Part shown: in pieces, positions 1 to 10,660 of the stretch
How positions within the stretch are numbered: position 1 is the first letter of the stretch
Layout of the letters: every line of letters begins with the position of its first letter
Assembly (NCBI GenBank): GCA_958510875.1
Contig: OY294067.1
Coordinates: 101,414,010-101,478,009 of the forward strand
DNA: 64,000 nt
Direction: 5' to 3'
Source of the DNA: Endomychus coccineus
Lineage: Eukaryota > Arthropoda > Insecta > Coleoptera > Endomychidae
Notes under the pieces: model-generated
Databases searched by the model: none
Told to the model about the DNA's origin: nothing
What the model saw: only the letters and a program-made list of their open reading frames with translations
Position numbers and translations under genes: made by a program

Positions 1-99
1 GTAAATTTCAAAGCAGACGATATCATTGAAAAGTTTGGCAACTTTAAAGCCAGAAAAATTGAATTCGATGTTTGCAAATTTTCCCAACTTTACTTGTAG
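1..99 (+). pseudogene. hAT transposase, C-terminal end (partial, enters from left edge)
   Basis: The frame starting at base 1 is open for 32 codons and ends with TAG at 97-99. The residues contain DIIEKFGNFKARKIEF, which resembles the extreme C-terminus of hAT transposases of the ZMYM1-like group, where a '(I/L)I..FA..KARK' tail follows the dimerisation domain. About 110 bases downstream is a hAT-type terminal repeat (184-215), as expected for the 3' end of such an element. The rest of the gene lies outside the window. Family assignment rests on one short tail plus the nearby terminus, so it is moderate. Confidence 0.5.
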
Positions 100-215
100 A
101 GTAAGTATTAAATTTAAAAAATGGAACACAACAATTAAATTTATTTTTTTGTTGGCAATGAGGGTCTCAGGCTGATTTCTGCACTCCGGCGCATAATATG
201 GTTAAGACGGCCCTG
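1..215 (+). mobile_element. Right end of a hAT transposon
   Basis: The segment 184-215 reads, on the minus strand, CAGGGCCGTCTTAACCATAT followed by a GC-rich stretch. CAGGGCCGTCTTAACC is a widespread hAT terminal inverted repeat. Together with the transposase tail at 1-99 this marks 215 as the outer boundary. The left terminus and the 8-bp target duplication cannot be checked because the element runs off the window. Confidence 0.6.
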
Positions 216-499
216 GTTGGTTGATTCCCATATCAAAATTAAAATGAAGGACAAATTGAATAATGTTATTATTATTCTCTTCATATAAATTATTTCCTAA
301 GCTTGGGACCACTAAGACTACCAATAACAATCAGGGTGGTACAATTTTGTATAGAGGACACCGATTTCTTTCGAAAAAAGTAATAAAAGATCAAGATCCG
401 TTTTAAAAAAATTCAAGATGACTTGCTTATCTCGAAAACATTACTCCGAAAATGTAAATATTCTGCGAGGTAGACTGGAAAATTTGCCTTTATAATATA
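216..499. other. No recognisable feature
   Basis: AT-rich sequence between the hAT end and the inverted-repeat element that starts at 500. No coding signal or repeat was seen. Confidence 0.6.
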
Positions 500-1604
500 C
501 AGGGTGAGCGAAACTCGATGTCTCAGCAGTATTATAAGAAAAAAAAAACAATGGAAACAATTTGGAAAGAGGCACTTAAATAGGATTGAGCAAGGTCCAT
601 TTCAGCCAAATTTGCATATTTTCCCAAATTTGGAAACTGAAATAATGACTTCATTGAATTTATTCCGGAAGCACACCTATATTTTGCATATTTAAAAAAA
701 GAAAATTTTTCGGTACCTACACGTTTTGTAAAGGAAACAATTTGCATCTTCTTCCGTTAAAAAATTATAATTATAATTTTGTCGTATCGATAGTTAATTA
801 AACATTATCACGTAATAATCAAGATTATTACTAATCATTGATTGAACATTAAAAAACAGATATGCTCACGATGAACTATCTAGAGAAATATTACGTAAGG
901 CTTCAGTAGGAGAAGTAGAACGGAGTTCTTTCTGTGGTACTAGTGGTAACATATTATATGTTCTTTAATGTTTAATTAATAATTAATACTAATTGATATC
1001 AATAATGTTTGTTAGCACACAAAGTTGTAACTACGTCTACGTGACAGCATGCCGCGCGGCATCGTCAATACCAGGGCGCGGCAGCTCAAAGCAAGGCGGC
1101 GCGACGGCCTCAAAAAAGCGCTGGTATAAGTGCGGTGGCTCACTCCTCGATTTCTTGATTTTGTGATAAATCGCAGCGATATAAAATCACACTACTTATT
1201 TGTGGAGTGCTCGCTCATTGAAGATATTATTATCGTAATATTAGTTTGTAGTTCAATTTATTGTATCACTGCGAAATACCCGGAACTAAGACTTTTGTAG
1301 AAGTCAAAGCTTTTTAGTACAGTCTGCCACCATTCATAAACAATGTTCAATTAACCACAGAAGCGACAAAATTGCTCATAATTTTTTATCAGAAGAAGAT
1401 TGAAATGTTTTTAATACAGTTTTTTCAGAAAAATAAGCTCTTTTTGGATATGCAAAAATATAGGTAAGTTTCCGGCAAAAACATTCGATGACATCTAGTT
1501 TTCAAATGTGGATAAATATGCAAATTCGGCTTATAATTTCAGAACCTCCGTTTTCCGTTTTTTTTCCTATAATAGAGCTGAGACATCCTGTTTCGCTCAC
1601 CCTG
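500..1604. mobile_element. 1.1-kb element with long terminal inverted repeats (Tc1/mariner-like ends)
   Basis: The left end (CAGGGTGAGCGAAACTCGAT from 500) recurs inverted at the right end, which finishes ...TTTCGCTCACCCTG at 1604. Both ends abut TA (498-499 and 1605-1606), the target duplication of the Tc1/mariner superfamily. The similarity continues inward for roughly 280 bp per arm with about 70-75% identity by eye; shared blocks include TTTGCATAT and AATTTGCAT..TCTTC. No transposase is present: the short frames at 504-747 lie within the arm and show no coding signal. The centre (about 1040-1150) is strikingly GC-rich for this window and is followed by TATAAG. It is best called a non-autonomous element. 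Confidence 0.75.
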
Positions 1605-2320
1605 TATGATTCATTTTCCGAATCTAAGGAATAACGCCATAAAAAAATTCATCAATTTTCGAATATCTCATCAACCCATAAAAACATCCGAGATATATTT
1701 TTGATACATATTGACATGTGACACGTCCACGCCTTAGAATTTTCGCAGTTCTATGCTTCCCGTATTTAGACCCAAAAAATGAATATAATACTTCGCAGAT
1801 CTGTTATTCTGCCGAGGCTTGGAATCCTTAGATACGAGAAACTGTCGCGGAAGTTCGCGCTTTGAATTTGAACAAACTATTACATGTTTTCTAATTTTCG
1901 TTTTATTTGTATGTAACTATCGACTACGTAGCTTCGAATTTGAAACTTCGGGCACGAAAGTATCTAGGTATGAAAAGAAATAATAATAGGTTCTTGAATG
2001 TTGGTGGTTGCATAAATATAAATTGATATGAGAATACAGTTTCAGGCTTATAGTTAGGTGCTTATAACATGTCACAATTTTTATTCCAATTTTCCATCAA
2101 ATAAATATGTTATTAATTGGCGCCAATCTACTTTTTCATGATTAATTGGAAATATATTAATTACATTTTTAAATTATTCCTAAACACGGGAAGCATCAAG
2201 CTACGGAAAGTCTAGCGAGAACTGGATCTCGTCATTACATATCAAAAAATGTCCCGGAAATTGGCGTTCAACATCGACAGAGATATCTTTTGGGTAACCT
2301 GATAGCTTTCAGACTGGAAA
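1605..2320. other. Unclassified dispersed repeat segments
   Basis: Segments near 1815-1950, 2205-2290 and 3139-3250 resemble each other: a 'GAGGCTTGGAAT...GAGAAACTGT...AACTAT' pattern recurs with substantial divergence. This looks like an old repeat family whose copies flank the 410-bp tandem duplication. No protein coding was recognised. Confidence 0.4.
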
Positions 2321-3140
2321 ACTTGGTAAGAAAATGTATAACAAAACGAAGTGGTGCGAAAAGGTCATTTCCCAAGTCTATCAGTATTAGAAAATTTGCA
2401 TAACGGTAACTTTATAAGAACACAGAATTTATCATCGAAAAGTGACTAGGAAAGTGAACTTATTAGTCAAGTGGTACCTACGATTAACTGTTGATAACCT
2501 ATTTGCAACAACTTTTCATAAGATGGTCAACCCATACTTGAGATTATTATTAGCTACCTACAAATAAAAAATCCGAGTTTTCCAAAACATTACTCTATTC
2601 TAGATATCTCAGATGTGAAACGCTGAGTTCCGAGACATTTTTAATGTCTGCTATCATCTATTAGCTTATTTTGTAACTATATTTGAATCTTGAAAGAAGG
2701 GAACCGCCAACTGTAATAATTCTGATGAGAACTTGGTAAGAAAATGTATAACAAAACGAAGTGGTGCGAAAAGGTCATTTCCCAAGTCTATCAGTATTAA
2801 AAAATTTGCATAACGGTAACTTTATAAGAACACAGAATTTATCATCGAAAAGTGACTAGGAAAGTGAACTTATTAGTCAAGTGGTACCTACGATTAACTG
2901 TTGATAACCTATTTGCAACAACTTTTCATAAGATGGTCAACCCATACTTGAGATTATTATTAGCTACCTACAAATAAAAAATCCGAGTTTTCCAAAACAT
3001 TACTCTATTCTAGATATCTCAGATGTGAAACGCTGAGTTCCGAGACATTTTTAATGTCTGCTATCATCTATTAGCTTATTTTGTAACTATATTTGAATCT
3101 TGAAAGAAGGGAACCGCCAACTGTAATAATTCTGATGAGG
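2321..3140 (+). repeat. Recent 410-bp tandem duplication
   Basis: Two head-to-tail copies, 2321-2730 and 2731-3140. Read base by base they agree except for one difference inside the unit (TATTAGAAAA near 2389 against TATTAAAAAA near 2799) and the last base at the junction. The unit holds no open reading frame of note. Such identity beside heavily decayed repeats means either a very recent duplication or an assembly duplication of one haplotype. Confidence 0.95.
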
Positions 3141-3490
3141 CTTGAAATTCGTTCTTACATATCAGAAACTGTTGGAGAAGTCTGCGTTTCACAACTTTCC
3201 CTAATTTTCGTGTAACTATGGAGTTTGTAGCTTCGCATTTCTGATGATAGTTATCCCTACATCACCACCAAAAAAAAATATTTCAATCAAAATTACGACG
3301 AAGAAACTTAAATTACGATTCAGTCAGTTCCTTTCAAATATTTGATCATGTCCTGGAAGTCACGTCATTTCAGGGACAGTCCCGGAACTCGACAATAGAC
3401 AAATAAAATTCCCAGGACTGACCTGGAACTCGACAAATGTCTCGGAACTCGTCATCACGCAATAAAAAAAGTCCCGGAAATAGTCGCTTG
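3141..3490. other. No gene; decayed repeat sequence
   Basis: Contains another diverged copy of the 1815-1950 repeat (3139-3250), then a stretch with the recurring phrase 'GGAACTCGACAA' (about 3385-3480). No coding evidence. Confidence 0.4.
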
Positions 3491-3518
3491 ACATATATAT
3501 ATATATATATATATATAT
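3491..3518. repeat. (TA)n microsatellite, left of hairpin
   Basis: An uninterrupted AT dinucleotide run immediately before the perfect hairpin at 3518-3667. Confidence 0.95.
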
Positions 3519-3667
3519 GTAGAGCTGGATTCTCGGGTATTGATCCGCGTTGTGTGGTTTCGGTCCTCAAAAGGACCAATTTCACGACGTTTCGGCAAAG
3601 TGAAATTGGTCCTTTTGAGGACCGAAACCACACAACGCGGATCAATACCCGAGAATCCAGCTCTACA
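3518..3667. repeat. Perfect inverted repeat: 68-bp arms, 14-base loop
   Basis: Left arm 3518-3585 and right arm 3600-3667 are exact reverse complements; the loop is GACGTTTCGGCAAA. No mismatch was found in the arms. Within each arm lies a smaller hairpin, GGTCCTTTTGAGGACC followed by GAAA on the right arm. TA microsatellites lie on both sides. The phrase CGAAACGTCG on the minus strand is common near Penelope-like element ends, so the hairpin may come from such a terminus, but this is inference. Frames crossing it are artefacts of the palindrome and dinucleotide runs. Confidence 0.95.
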
Positions 3668-3697
3668 CATTACGTCCGCGAGAACCTAAGAAGAAAC

Positions 3698-3700
<3 letters not shown>

Positions 3701-3771
<71 letters not shown>

Positions 3772-3819
3772 ATGTTTTCTTGGTATATTGGTTCGTATAT
3801 ATACTGATAATGAAATAAA

Positions 3820-3882
<63 letters not shown>
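3701..3882. repeat. (TA)n tracts and a (GT)n tract
   Basis: Long AT runs occupy about 3701-3767 and 3823-3861, separated by about 55 bases of unique sequence. The second run changes directly into a GT run ending near 3882. Predicted proteins rich in YIYIYI here are not genes. Confidence 0.95.
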
Positions 3883-3883
<1 letters not shown>

Positions 3884-3892
3884 AAATACATT

Positions 3893-4799
3893 ATTTACAA
3901 TTAAACAATTACAATTAAATTACTCAAAATACTACAATTTTTTGGTTAGCTCGTTTCTTCTGACTACCTTTTGATAGATATTTAGCCATTTCCAGTGCAT
4001 TATTAGTTGAAAATCCATTTATCTGATGTCTACAGCACACACTATTATACATTGCTTTTGTTCCTTTTCGTTTTTTCTATTTAGTTTACTTAAAATGTTT
4101 AATAGCGTAGGTAGTATACACCGTACATATGGTTCAAAACATATAATGCCCTGAATATAGCCTAACATTGGCTAAAACGTAGGCAAAACTAGGAAATTGA
4201 TCCTGAGTTTCATTGATTGCTGGCAAAACACTCAACATTTTTTATCTGCTCCGAATCAACTTTACACGCCGTCGAAGATTGTATGATCTGCTAATGCTAA
4301 GTTGAATTCCAGTAATAAAATTTGACTCCCTTCATTGTTCCAACAATCTCAATATTATTATATTATTATAAGTAATGACATAAATGCTAATAGCTATTTT
4401 ATTTTTAACAGTAAAAGTAGGTAATCCACACTATTCGATATATCGTATGCAGAAATATCAATTATTTCTGCCTAGATATCGATATATATTTTTAGCGAAA
4501 TATTATATGAGTTCATATATCAATATATAATTTTTCCATCTATCATATATGATCCTATTTTTTCCTATATGATCGTTCTGGTCTAGTCTGTGGTCGATAT
4601 AATGATTATATTGATCCCGTTATAATCAATTTCAATTGTTCTTTGAGTTTTAGATTGACCTATTCATAATGATAATATTTCTTATCATTTTCATACCTTC
4701 ATAATCCTGCCAAAATTAGTTATAATTTTATGTGTATTATTCGAACTTTCGATCCTTATCTTACTTGTTTCGTCTAGCTATAATTAAAGTTAATTGAAG
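3893..4799. other. No recognisable gene
   Basis: AT-rich sequence with scattered 'ATATATC/GATATAT' words around 4435-4570. Nothing assignable was seen up to the PLE remnant. Confidence 0.5.
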
Positions 4800-5162
4800 T
4801 TAGAAAAAATCACTCAACATAAACTGTGAATTAAAAATTTTATCTTCAAGAATAGACTTGGAAATATCTGCTACAGGCGGGCTGAAAGGGGCACCCATTG
4901 GAATACCATCCAGTTGAATGAAAAATTACTGATCAAATTGAAAATAGTTTTGATTGATACAGAATTCGGAACATAAAAGTAATTCATGTTGAATTACTGG
5001 ACTGATTTTACTACTGTTAGTAATATTGATTGAAATCATATGAAATTCTCCGGAAGAGTTAATGTTACAATATGGATGAAATTTCTTTTCACATATTTGA
5101 GGGTGGAATAATAGAATTTTTTGTAAATTGTTGTCTATATTCGGAGATATATTCTATGAAAT
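4800..5162 (-). pseudogene. Penelope-like element reverse transcriptase fragment
   Basis: Read on the minus strand, the frame ending with TAA at 4800-4802 contains LDGIPMGAPFSPPVADI, the PLE reverse-transcriptase motif corresponding to 'DG(L/I)(A/P)MGSPLSP..A(N/D)I'. Upstream in the same frame is LCSEFCINQNYFQFDQ, the usual 'L...NYF.F' lead-in, separated by one in-frame TAA (FDQ*FF). Farther upstream, around 5100-5160, a shifted frame gives EYISEYRQQF, suggesting a frameshift. The catalytic YVDD block is missing because the fragment stops about 30 residues after the MGAP motif. No GIY-YIG domain was found next to it. This is a short dead copy. Confidence 0.75.
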
Positions 5163-6256
5163 CGTCTTATATATTGTTGAATAGAATCAGCCATTATAAA
5201 ATGAAAATCCATTCTAAAATTGAATGAAATAACTGTTATTCCATTTTGAGTTCGATATTGTGATTTCATAAATTAGAGAATTATGAGATTCGTACCCAAT
5301 TTCTTCTATATCAATGAAATAGAATTCATATTCCCCTTTAACCATTCTGTTACTTCCTCCGTGGTTTAACTGCATCAGTAAATTATTGCAGAATGGCGAT
5401 CTATTAAAATCTTTACTAACGCTACTCACACCTCCTTCTTTAATTATGTTGCTTCCTCCGTGGACGAACTGTATTGTTTCTAGCTAGTGTGATATTTTGT
5501 GGAATTGACATCTCATTTCATAAATTGTTACAATTAATTACTCTCGTCACAATGGCCTATTTTTTATTGTAAGATATGTCATAATATACCAATCGTTGGG
5601 TTTAGTGATGCTTTGATGAATACCTTCATAAGTATTTGTGAGGAAGGGGCGGCTTTTCCAGGTAAGTAGAGGAGAATATGCCTCACTCCACAAATCAATG
5701 AGAGACGAAAATAGTTTTTTATATACATCATGTATTCAAAGTGTATCTAGAGTATTCATTTCACGCGCATAGAACCTGCAACCAGCTAACCAATGTCATG
5801 AAATCCATCGGACTTCAGGCAAATCGAGTACATGCTTCAAAACTAAGAGCCGCGTCCAATTATTTTTGGTATAACGAATTTGTTTTTAAGAATATATGCA
5901 TACATTATTATGACTACAGCACACTCTACAATAAATGAACACAGGGAAATGAAGCACCTGTTGCGACACTGTCATCACCCTAAGATTGCGGGTTCGGAAA
6001 CTATTGCAGCACGATAACAGATAGTTATCGTCTACTGCCATACAAGAGTATGGCATTAGCTTACGACACGAATTCCAAATTGGCGTATAGGAGTCAAAAG
6101 TTGGAATACAACTTCTGTCTTTTGTTTTGTTGGTGTTATGTATATCGGTGGTTCGTGTTGATAATACTATTATTGTTGTGAATTATGTTTATTGTTATGA
6201 TACTGAGAAAGTATTACACAAATCAAAATAAAACAAAATGAATCATATGGTGTAAT
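5163..6256. other. No recognisable gene
   Basis: A minus-strand frame at 5214-5429 lies just upstream of the PLE fragment and could belong to it, but I recognise no motif. The plus frame at 5741-5938 has no recognisable domain. 'CTTCCTCCGTGG' occurs twice (about 5353 and 5452), indicating a small internal repeat. Confidence 0.4.
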
Positions 6257-7244
6257 TAGTCGAGTCAAATAGGTATTAAAACAGGCCGACTTACGAAAAT
6301 CGAAAGATATGAACCGATTTTGATGAAACAAAGTGCATTCGATTCGGGATGACGTCAGAAAGCTTACTGGTTGGTTTTTTGTGCAAATTTGTTATTATTT
6401 TTTTAAACGAAAAATTGACCAATTTTCTGGGTAATTATTGGGAATATTTAGCCGGGGGTTTTCGGGGTCGCTTATCACGATTCTGAACACACAAAATCGA
6501 ACTCCCCAGCTGGTAAATGGCCACTTTAATTGGACAAAGTGACCATTTTTTCAAATTTCATCAAAAATAGCCAGGACAAATCACTCGGGGGTTTTTGGGG
6601 TCGCTGATTACGATTCTGAATTCAGATTGGCCAAAATCGATCTTCCCAGCTGGTAATTGGCTAGTTTAATCGGGCAAAATTGATAATTTTTTCTTAAATT
6701 CATCGCAAATAGACAGGAAAAATTACTCTGGGGTTTTCGGAGTCGCTGAGTACGATTCTGAAGTCAAATTATCCAAAATCGAACTCCTCAGCTGGTAATT
6801 GGCAGCATATACATATTTACAATATTTTTAATCAATTGAATATTATTTACAAAATGCATATTTCAGTAAGTACAAGGAAAATCAATCTTCATCGAGTAGA
6901 GAAGATAGAAACAAATTTTAGATGAGCGGGAATTCATTTCAAATTGAAAAATTAAAAAATTAGAATTCGATTTTGTTTATGATTTAAATTAGTAACGACC
7001 CCCTTTTAACAAATTTTCAAACATTTAACATAAAACAACAACCTCCACAACTCCTAACTAAGGATTTCTGGTCAGTTTTGGAAATTGGTCAATTTTTCAT
7101 TTAAAAAAATAATAACAAATTTGCACAAAAAACTAACCGGTAAGCTTTTTTCTCGACGTCATCCCGAATCGAATGCACTTTGTTTCATCAAAATCGGTCC
7201 ATATCTCTCGATTTTCGTAATGAAATACCTATTTGACTCGACTA
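6257..7244. mobile_element. Inverted-repeat element with internal ~135-bp tandem units
   Basis: The left end TAGTCGAGTCAAATAGGTAT (6257) is matched inverted at the right end (...ATACCTATTTGACTCGACTA, ending 7244). The arms run about 160-170 bp and share GTGCATTCGATTCGGGATGA and TTTGCACAAAAAAC-type blocks. The interior carries about two and a half tandem units starting near 6455, 6590 and 6732. Each unit opens with 'GGGGTTTTCGGGGTCGCTGA.TACGATTCTGAA' and contains CCAGCTGGTAA. No protein is encoded. The internal unit resembles the 150-bp unit of the elements at 38783 and 44364. Confidence 0.8.
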
Positions 7245-9165
7245 AATGATGAATATATCAAATCGAAGTCAACTAGTAAAGAAGAATGTGAATCGCCGGG
7301 TACAGTGAAGGATTGTATTGTTTGTTAACTTTTAGATAAAAGAATGTCGCTTCAGTAATTTTGGTAACAAAAAAGTTACCTGAAATAACTAGATTTGAGT
7401 AAAACTGATTAATATAAACAAATCGAAGACAGCTTTCAATAATTCGTTATATGAAAGACATGATACGCTCTCGAGAAATGAGTAAATTGATGAACAAATT
7501 ATTGGTTCTTTTTTTCGAAGGGTGGTGAAGCAACATGGTGGAGAATAGGATTCTCAAATGTGACAAATGTATGTCGCTCTTTAGAGAAACTTAACAGGAG
7601 TAAGAACTATTTTACTACAAATTGTTAGTGTTAGATAAACAAAATATTGAGACAGCAGTAGATAGCGCACTACAAATAAAAATTGGGAAGAGTTACGGAA
7701 AATCGAGTGACCTTAGCATGATCGATGTTAAATTTTTGTATGTGAACAAAAGCTACCATTGCAGGAACACTATGATAGTAATAATTATTCTTCAAATCGA
7801 GGTTAGTTTAAAGAAATCGTAAATTTAATTATTTAACGTGATATTCATCTGAGTAATTTTTCAGAGAAAAATATTCATTACCAAGTCTGATTCCCCTGAT
7901 CTATCAAAAAACTTACAAAACTATCACAAAAGGAAACTACCGTTTCTTTATCTTGCCTGATTATATCGAATTCTTGTGCAAGACTTCAATTACTTAACTG
8001 TGAAAGTGAAAACAGTATAAAAAAGGGAGGAACTTCATATAATTGTGAAATATTGATTATAGTCCACATCAAAAGATATAGGTCTGCGAAATATTTCCAG
8101 TTATCTATAAATTTGCACTAAGCAATATCTATGCAATTTCAATATTCTTCAGACCTATTGACAAAATAAATTCATTGTTAAATTTTAGGTCGATCATAAT
8201 ATAATAATAATAACATTTTCCATTCATGAGACTGTGAGAAATATATGGTATAGACAGATTTGTATGAAAAATGCTGAGCGTATGAAAATTAAAGAATAAC
8301 TGATAAGCTTCATCAAATAGTGCAAAAATGGCATATTATAGTTGGAAAATATTCCAAATTGAAATGATAAAATTTTTCTTTATAAAGAGATCTCAATATG
8401 TTACCAAATTATACATACTACATGCATTTGAATCTACAAGAAAGAGATGTGAAATGCGTCTAGCATAAGAGCGAAATCCATTTTATTACAACCAAGATCA
8501 CAAATTGTGGAATTTATCTGGTAATCAACAATTAATTCGATCGAAAATCGAAACTGAAGAGAATTCACTCCACATTAAGTTTGAAAATGGGATTGCATGA
8601 AATTAACAAACCAGTGAAATTAAATCGGAGAAGTTCATGAACATGAAGTTGAACTCTATCATTGCCATCTTGGAAAGAAGTTGAATGAAAACTTAAAAGT
8701 GAAATCTGTATTAATAAACATCTTGATAAAGCCAGAACAACACGTTTCTTAAATGAACTGCTGCGAATGATGTTCATTCAAGGCATCCTCTTATACTATA
8801 GGAAAAAGATAAAACGATGCCACCGGAAGATATGTTTTATAAATTTTAATTTTTTGTCTCTTTGTTGGGAACATAATTGAATCTTGAAACCAATTATTTG
8901 ATTCTACAACTGCAGTACCAATTAACCCATTAAGTTTCCTAATTGAAAGCGACCTCATTGGAACGAACATTTAAAATTTGCTAGAGCTCCGTAATTCACA
9001 ATTTTCCAAGAATGGAATATTGTGCGACAATTGGGTTCCGTCGAACATTATTCCAAATTCAATTCTAAGACGGAAACAAGAATACGTTCTATTGTATACC
9101 TCGCATCTATTTATTATTATTATGTGACAAGGGAGTTCTTGAATTTTCTGAACTATGAAGATAAC
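7245..9165. other. No recognisable gene
   Basis: AT-rich sequence. Small frames at 7622-7822 (+) and 8565-8777 (-) contain no family motif that I recognise and lack gene context. ATA/AAT simple sequence sits near 8200. Confidence 0.45.
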
Positions 9166-9211
9166 TTAACATACTATTATAAAGATGAATAAACGTAAAA
9201 CATTCAACCAT

Positions 9212-9280
9212 ATGCAGGTTTCGAACCCCCATTACTGGATGTCTAGTCAAGGGTGTTTACCAATCACACCACTTTGGTCC
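9212..9280 (-). repeat. tRNA-like (tRNA-derived SINE or tRNA pseudogene) segment
   Basis: On the minus strand this reads CCAAAGTGGTGTGATTGG (A-box like), then a spacer, then GGGGGTTCGAAACC (B-box like). Spacing and order fit a tRNA-type internal promoter, but a proper cloverleaf with paired acceptor stem could not be drawn. A tRNA-derived SINE head or degenerate tRNA copy is most likely. Confidence 0.4.
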
Positions 9281-9366
9281 CGTCAGATTTTCATATTTTT
9301 GTAAGTATAAGCCTCTGAAAGGATAGTAGATCATTGAAGAACACAATGCGATTCGATGCCCTGCTA

Positions 9367-9387
9367 TTATATATATATATATATATA
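9367..9387. repeat. (TA)n microsatellite at BEL/Pao fragment end
   Basis: A TA run flanked by an inverted pentamer (CTGCTAT...ATAGCAG). It terminates the BEL/Pao-derived open frame on its C-terminal side. Confidence 0.9.
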
Positions 9388-10492
9388 GCAGGTAAAGCCT
9401 TTGTAAAGGCCTCAATATCTGTCCTTGGGCAGTCTTCAATTTAGCCAATCTACAGTTTCCATCTCTGCCTAAAATCGTTTCATTTACACGACCCAGTAGC
9501 CAATCGCTTCTTTATTTGTTGTCATTGCCAATCAAAACTACGTCGCCGACTTTCAAAACATCATTTTTCAGCTTCTTTCTAGAAAACATCGATAGCTGAC
9601 CCAAATATTCCCTTCGAAATCTCTTTCGTATATCTTCTTTCAGCTTCATTCTATATCTATAATGCCTTTTCAAATCAGTAGATCCCACAGCATCAAAGTC
9701 AGGTACACCAATTTCCTTTATTTCTTGAAGGAACATAGAAGGTGTTAGAGGGACTAAATCTTTGGGATCTTCAGATATATAGGTTATGGGTCTGGAATTC
9801 ACCACTGCTTCACCTTCACAGTCGCATATAACAGTTGATAACTCTTCTGAAGTGAGTGAAGTCTTTTTAAGTACTTTCCGGAGAATATCTTCCACTGTAC
9901 GAATCAGCCTTTCCCACTATCCACCCCACCACGGTGCAGTTGGTGGAATGAATCTGAAGATGATTTTATGTATAGTTCCGTACTCAGAAATTTGATCCCA
10001 GTTGATATCAGAAAGTGAATTATCTGCACCAACAAAATTTTTGGCATTATCGCTATATATGATGTGAGGCCTTCCTCTCCGAGCAACAAATCTTCTGAAA
10101 GATTGAAGGATTGTGGATAGCGACGTCACCAAATCCAAATGAACAGCTCTATAAACTGCGCATGTATACAAGGTTATCCAGACTTTTCCACCTGTCCTGA
10201 TATGCAAAGGACCTGTCAAATCCACCCCTACAATTTCGAATACTGCTGCATCTCGTACCCTCGTCTCCGGAAGAGCTATAGGCGGCACTCCCAAGTTTCT
10301 TGCCTGCAGTTTGCGACAGATAAAACATCTTGAAATTACCGATTTTATTGTTCGTCTTCCCTTGATGATCCAAAAGCGTTCCCCCAATATACCCAATAGA
10401 CATTGAACTCCTGCATGAACATTTTTCAAATGCTCTTTAAAAATCAATCTTGACACAACTTCATGTTTGGATGGCAAGACATAACGGAACAA
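9388..10492 (-). pseudogene. BEL/Pao integrase core and C-terminal DUF5641-like domain
   Basis: In order on the minus strand: an integrase zinc-binding region (H...H around LKNVHAG and C..C in CFICRK), then an rve-type core with VGVDLTGPL (first catalytic Asp), IYSDNAKNF (second Asp) and the PPTAPWWGG block that precedes the catalytic Glu. A TAG at 9917-9919 falls right after WWGG. The same frame continues as WERLIRTVEDILRKV through the DUF5641-like region with GDVVLIGND. A second stop (TAA at 9511-9513) interrupts that domain, after which the frame continues as WLLGRV and LRPLQRLY up to the microsatellite. The same frame is kept throughout, so only two nonsense mutations separate the three parts. 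Confidence 0.88.
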
Positions 10493-10502
10493 CTCAAGGC
10501 AG

Positions 10503-10503
<1 letters not shown>
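9388..10503 (-). mobile_element. BEL/Pao LTR retrotransposon fragment
   Basis: A 1.1-kb piece of pol on the minus strand. It is bounded exactly on both sides by TA microsatellites (9367-9387 and 10504-10542). No LTR, gag, protease or reverse transcriptase is present. The content is the integrase region plus the conserved BEL/Pao C-terminal domain. Confidence 0.85.

Positions 10504-10542
<39 letters not shown>
10504..10542. repeat. (TA)n microsatellite
   Basis: A pure AT run adjoining the N-terminal side of the BEL/Pao fragment and lying just before the hammerhead-like repeat copy at 10560. Confidence 0.95.
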
Positions 10543-10546
<4 letters not shown>

Positions 10547-10559
10547 ACGGGAAAATTTC

Positions 10560-10660
10560 TAATTTGGTTTACTCTGATGATGGTTACTTGGTAGCCGAAA
10601 GGTCCTTAGTACTTCAGCAGGTTTTCCAGCGGATAAAGTGATTGATTCTTATTTATAACG
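10560..10660 (+). ncRNA. Hammerhead-ribozyme-like motif (best copy of a local repeat family)
   Basis: The sequence has CTGATGA at 10574-10580, a six-pair stem GGTTAC/GTAGCC closed by TTG (10582-10596), then GAAA at 10597-10600. After that, AGGT...ACTT can form a short stem III (one G-U pair), followed by UC as a possible cleavage site. This order (CUGAUGA, stem II, GAAA, stem III, UH) is that of hammerhead ribozymes, which are known in Penelope-like elements and retrozymes. One extra U lies between CUGAUGA and stem II, and stem I pairs poorly, so activity is doubtful. Diverged copies are at 11945 (minus), 12405 and 13722. Confidence 0.4.

Noticed and set aside
2715..2740. CTGATGAG as a hammerhead core near 2722 and 3132
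   Set aside because: No GAAA with a paired stem II follows at the required spacing; it is a chance octamer inside the tandem duplication.
3437..3904. Long frames rich in YIYIYI/HTHTHT on both strands
   Set aside because: They are translations of TA and GT microsatellites plus a perfect palindrome; the same peptide appears on both strands because of the inverted repeat.
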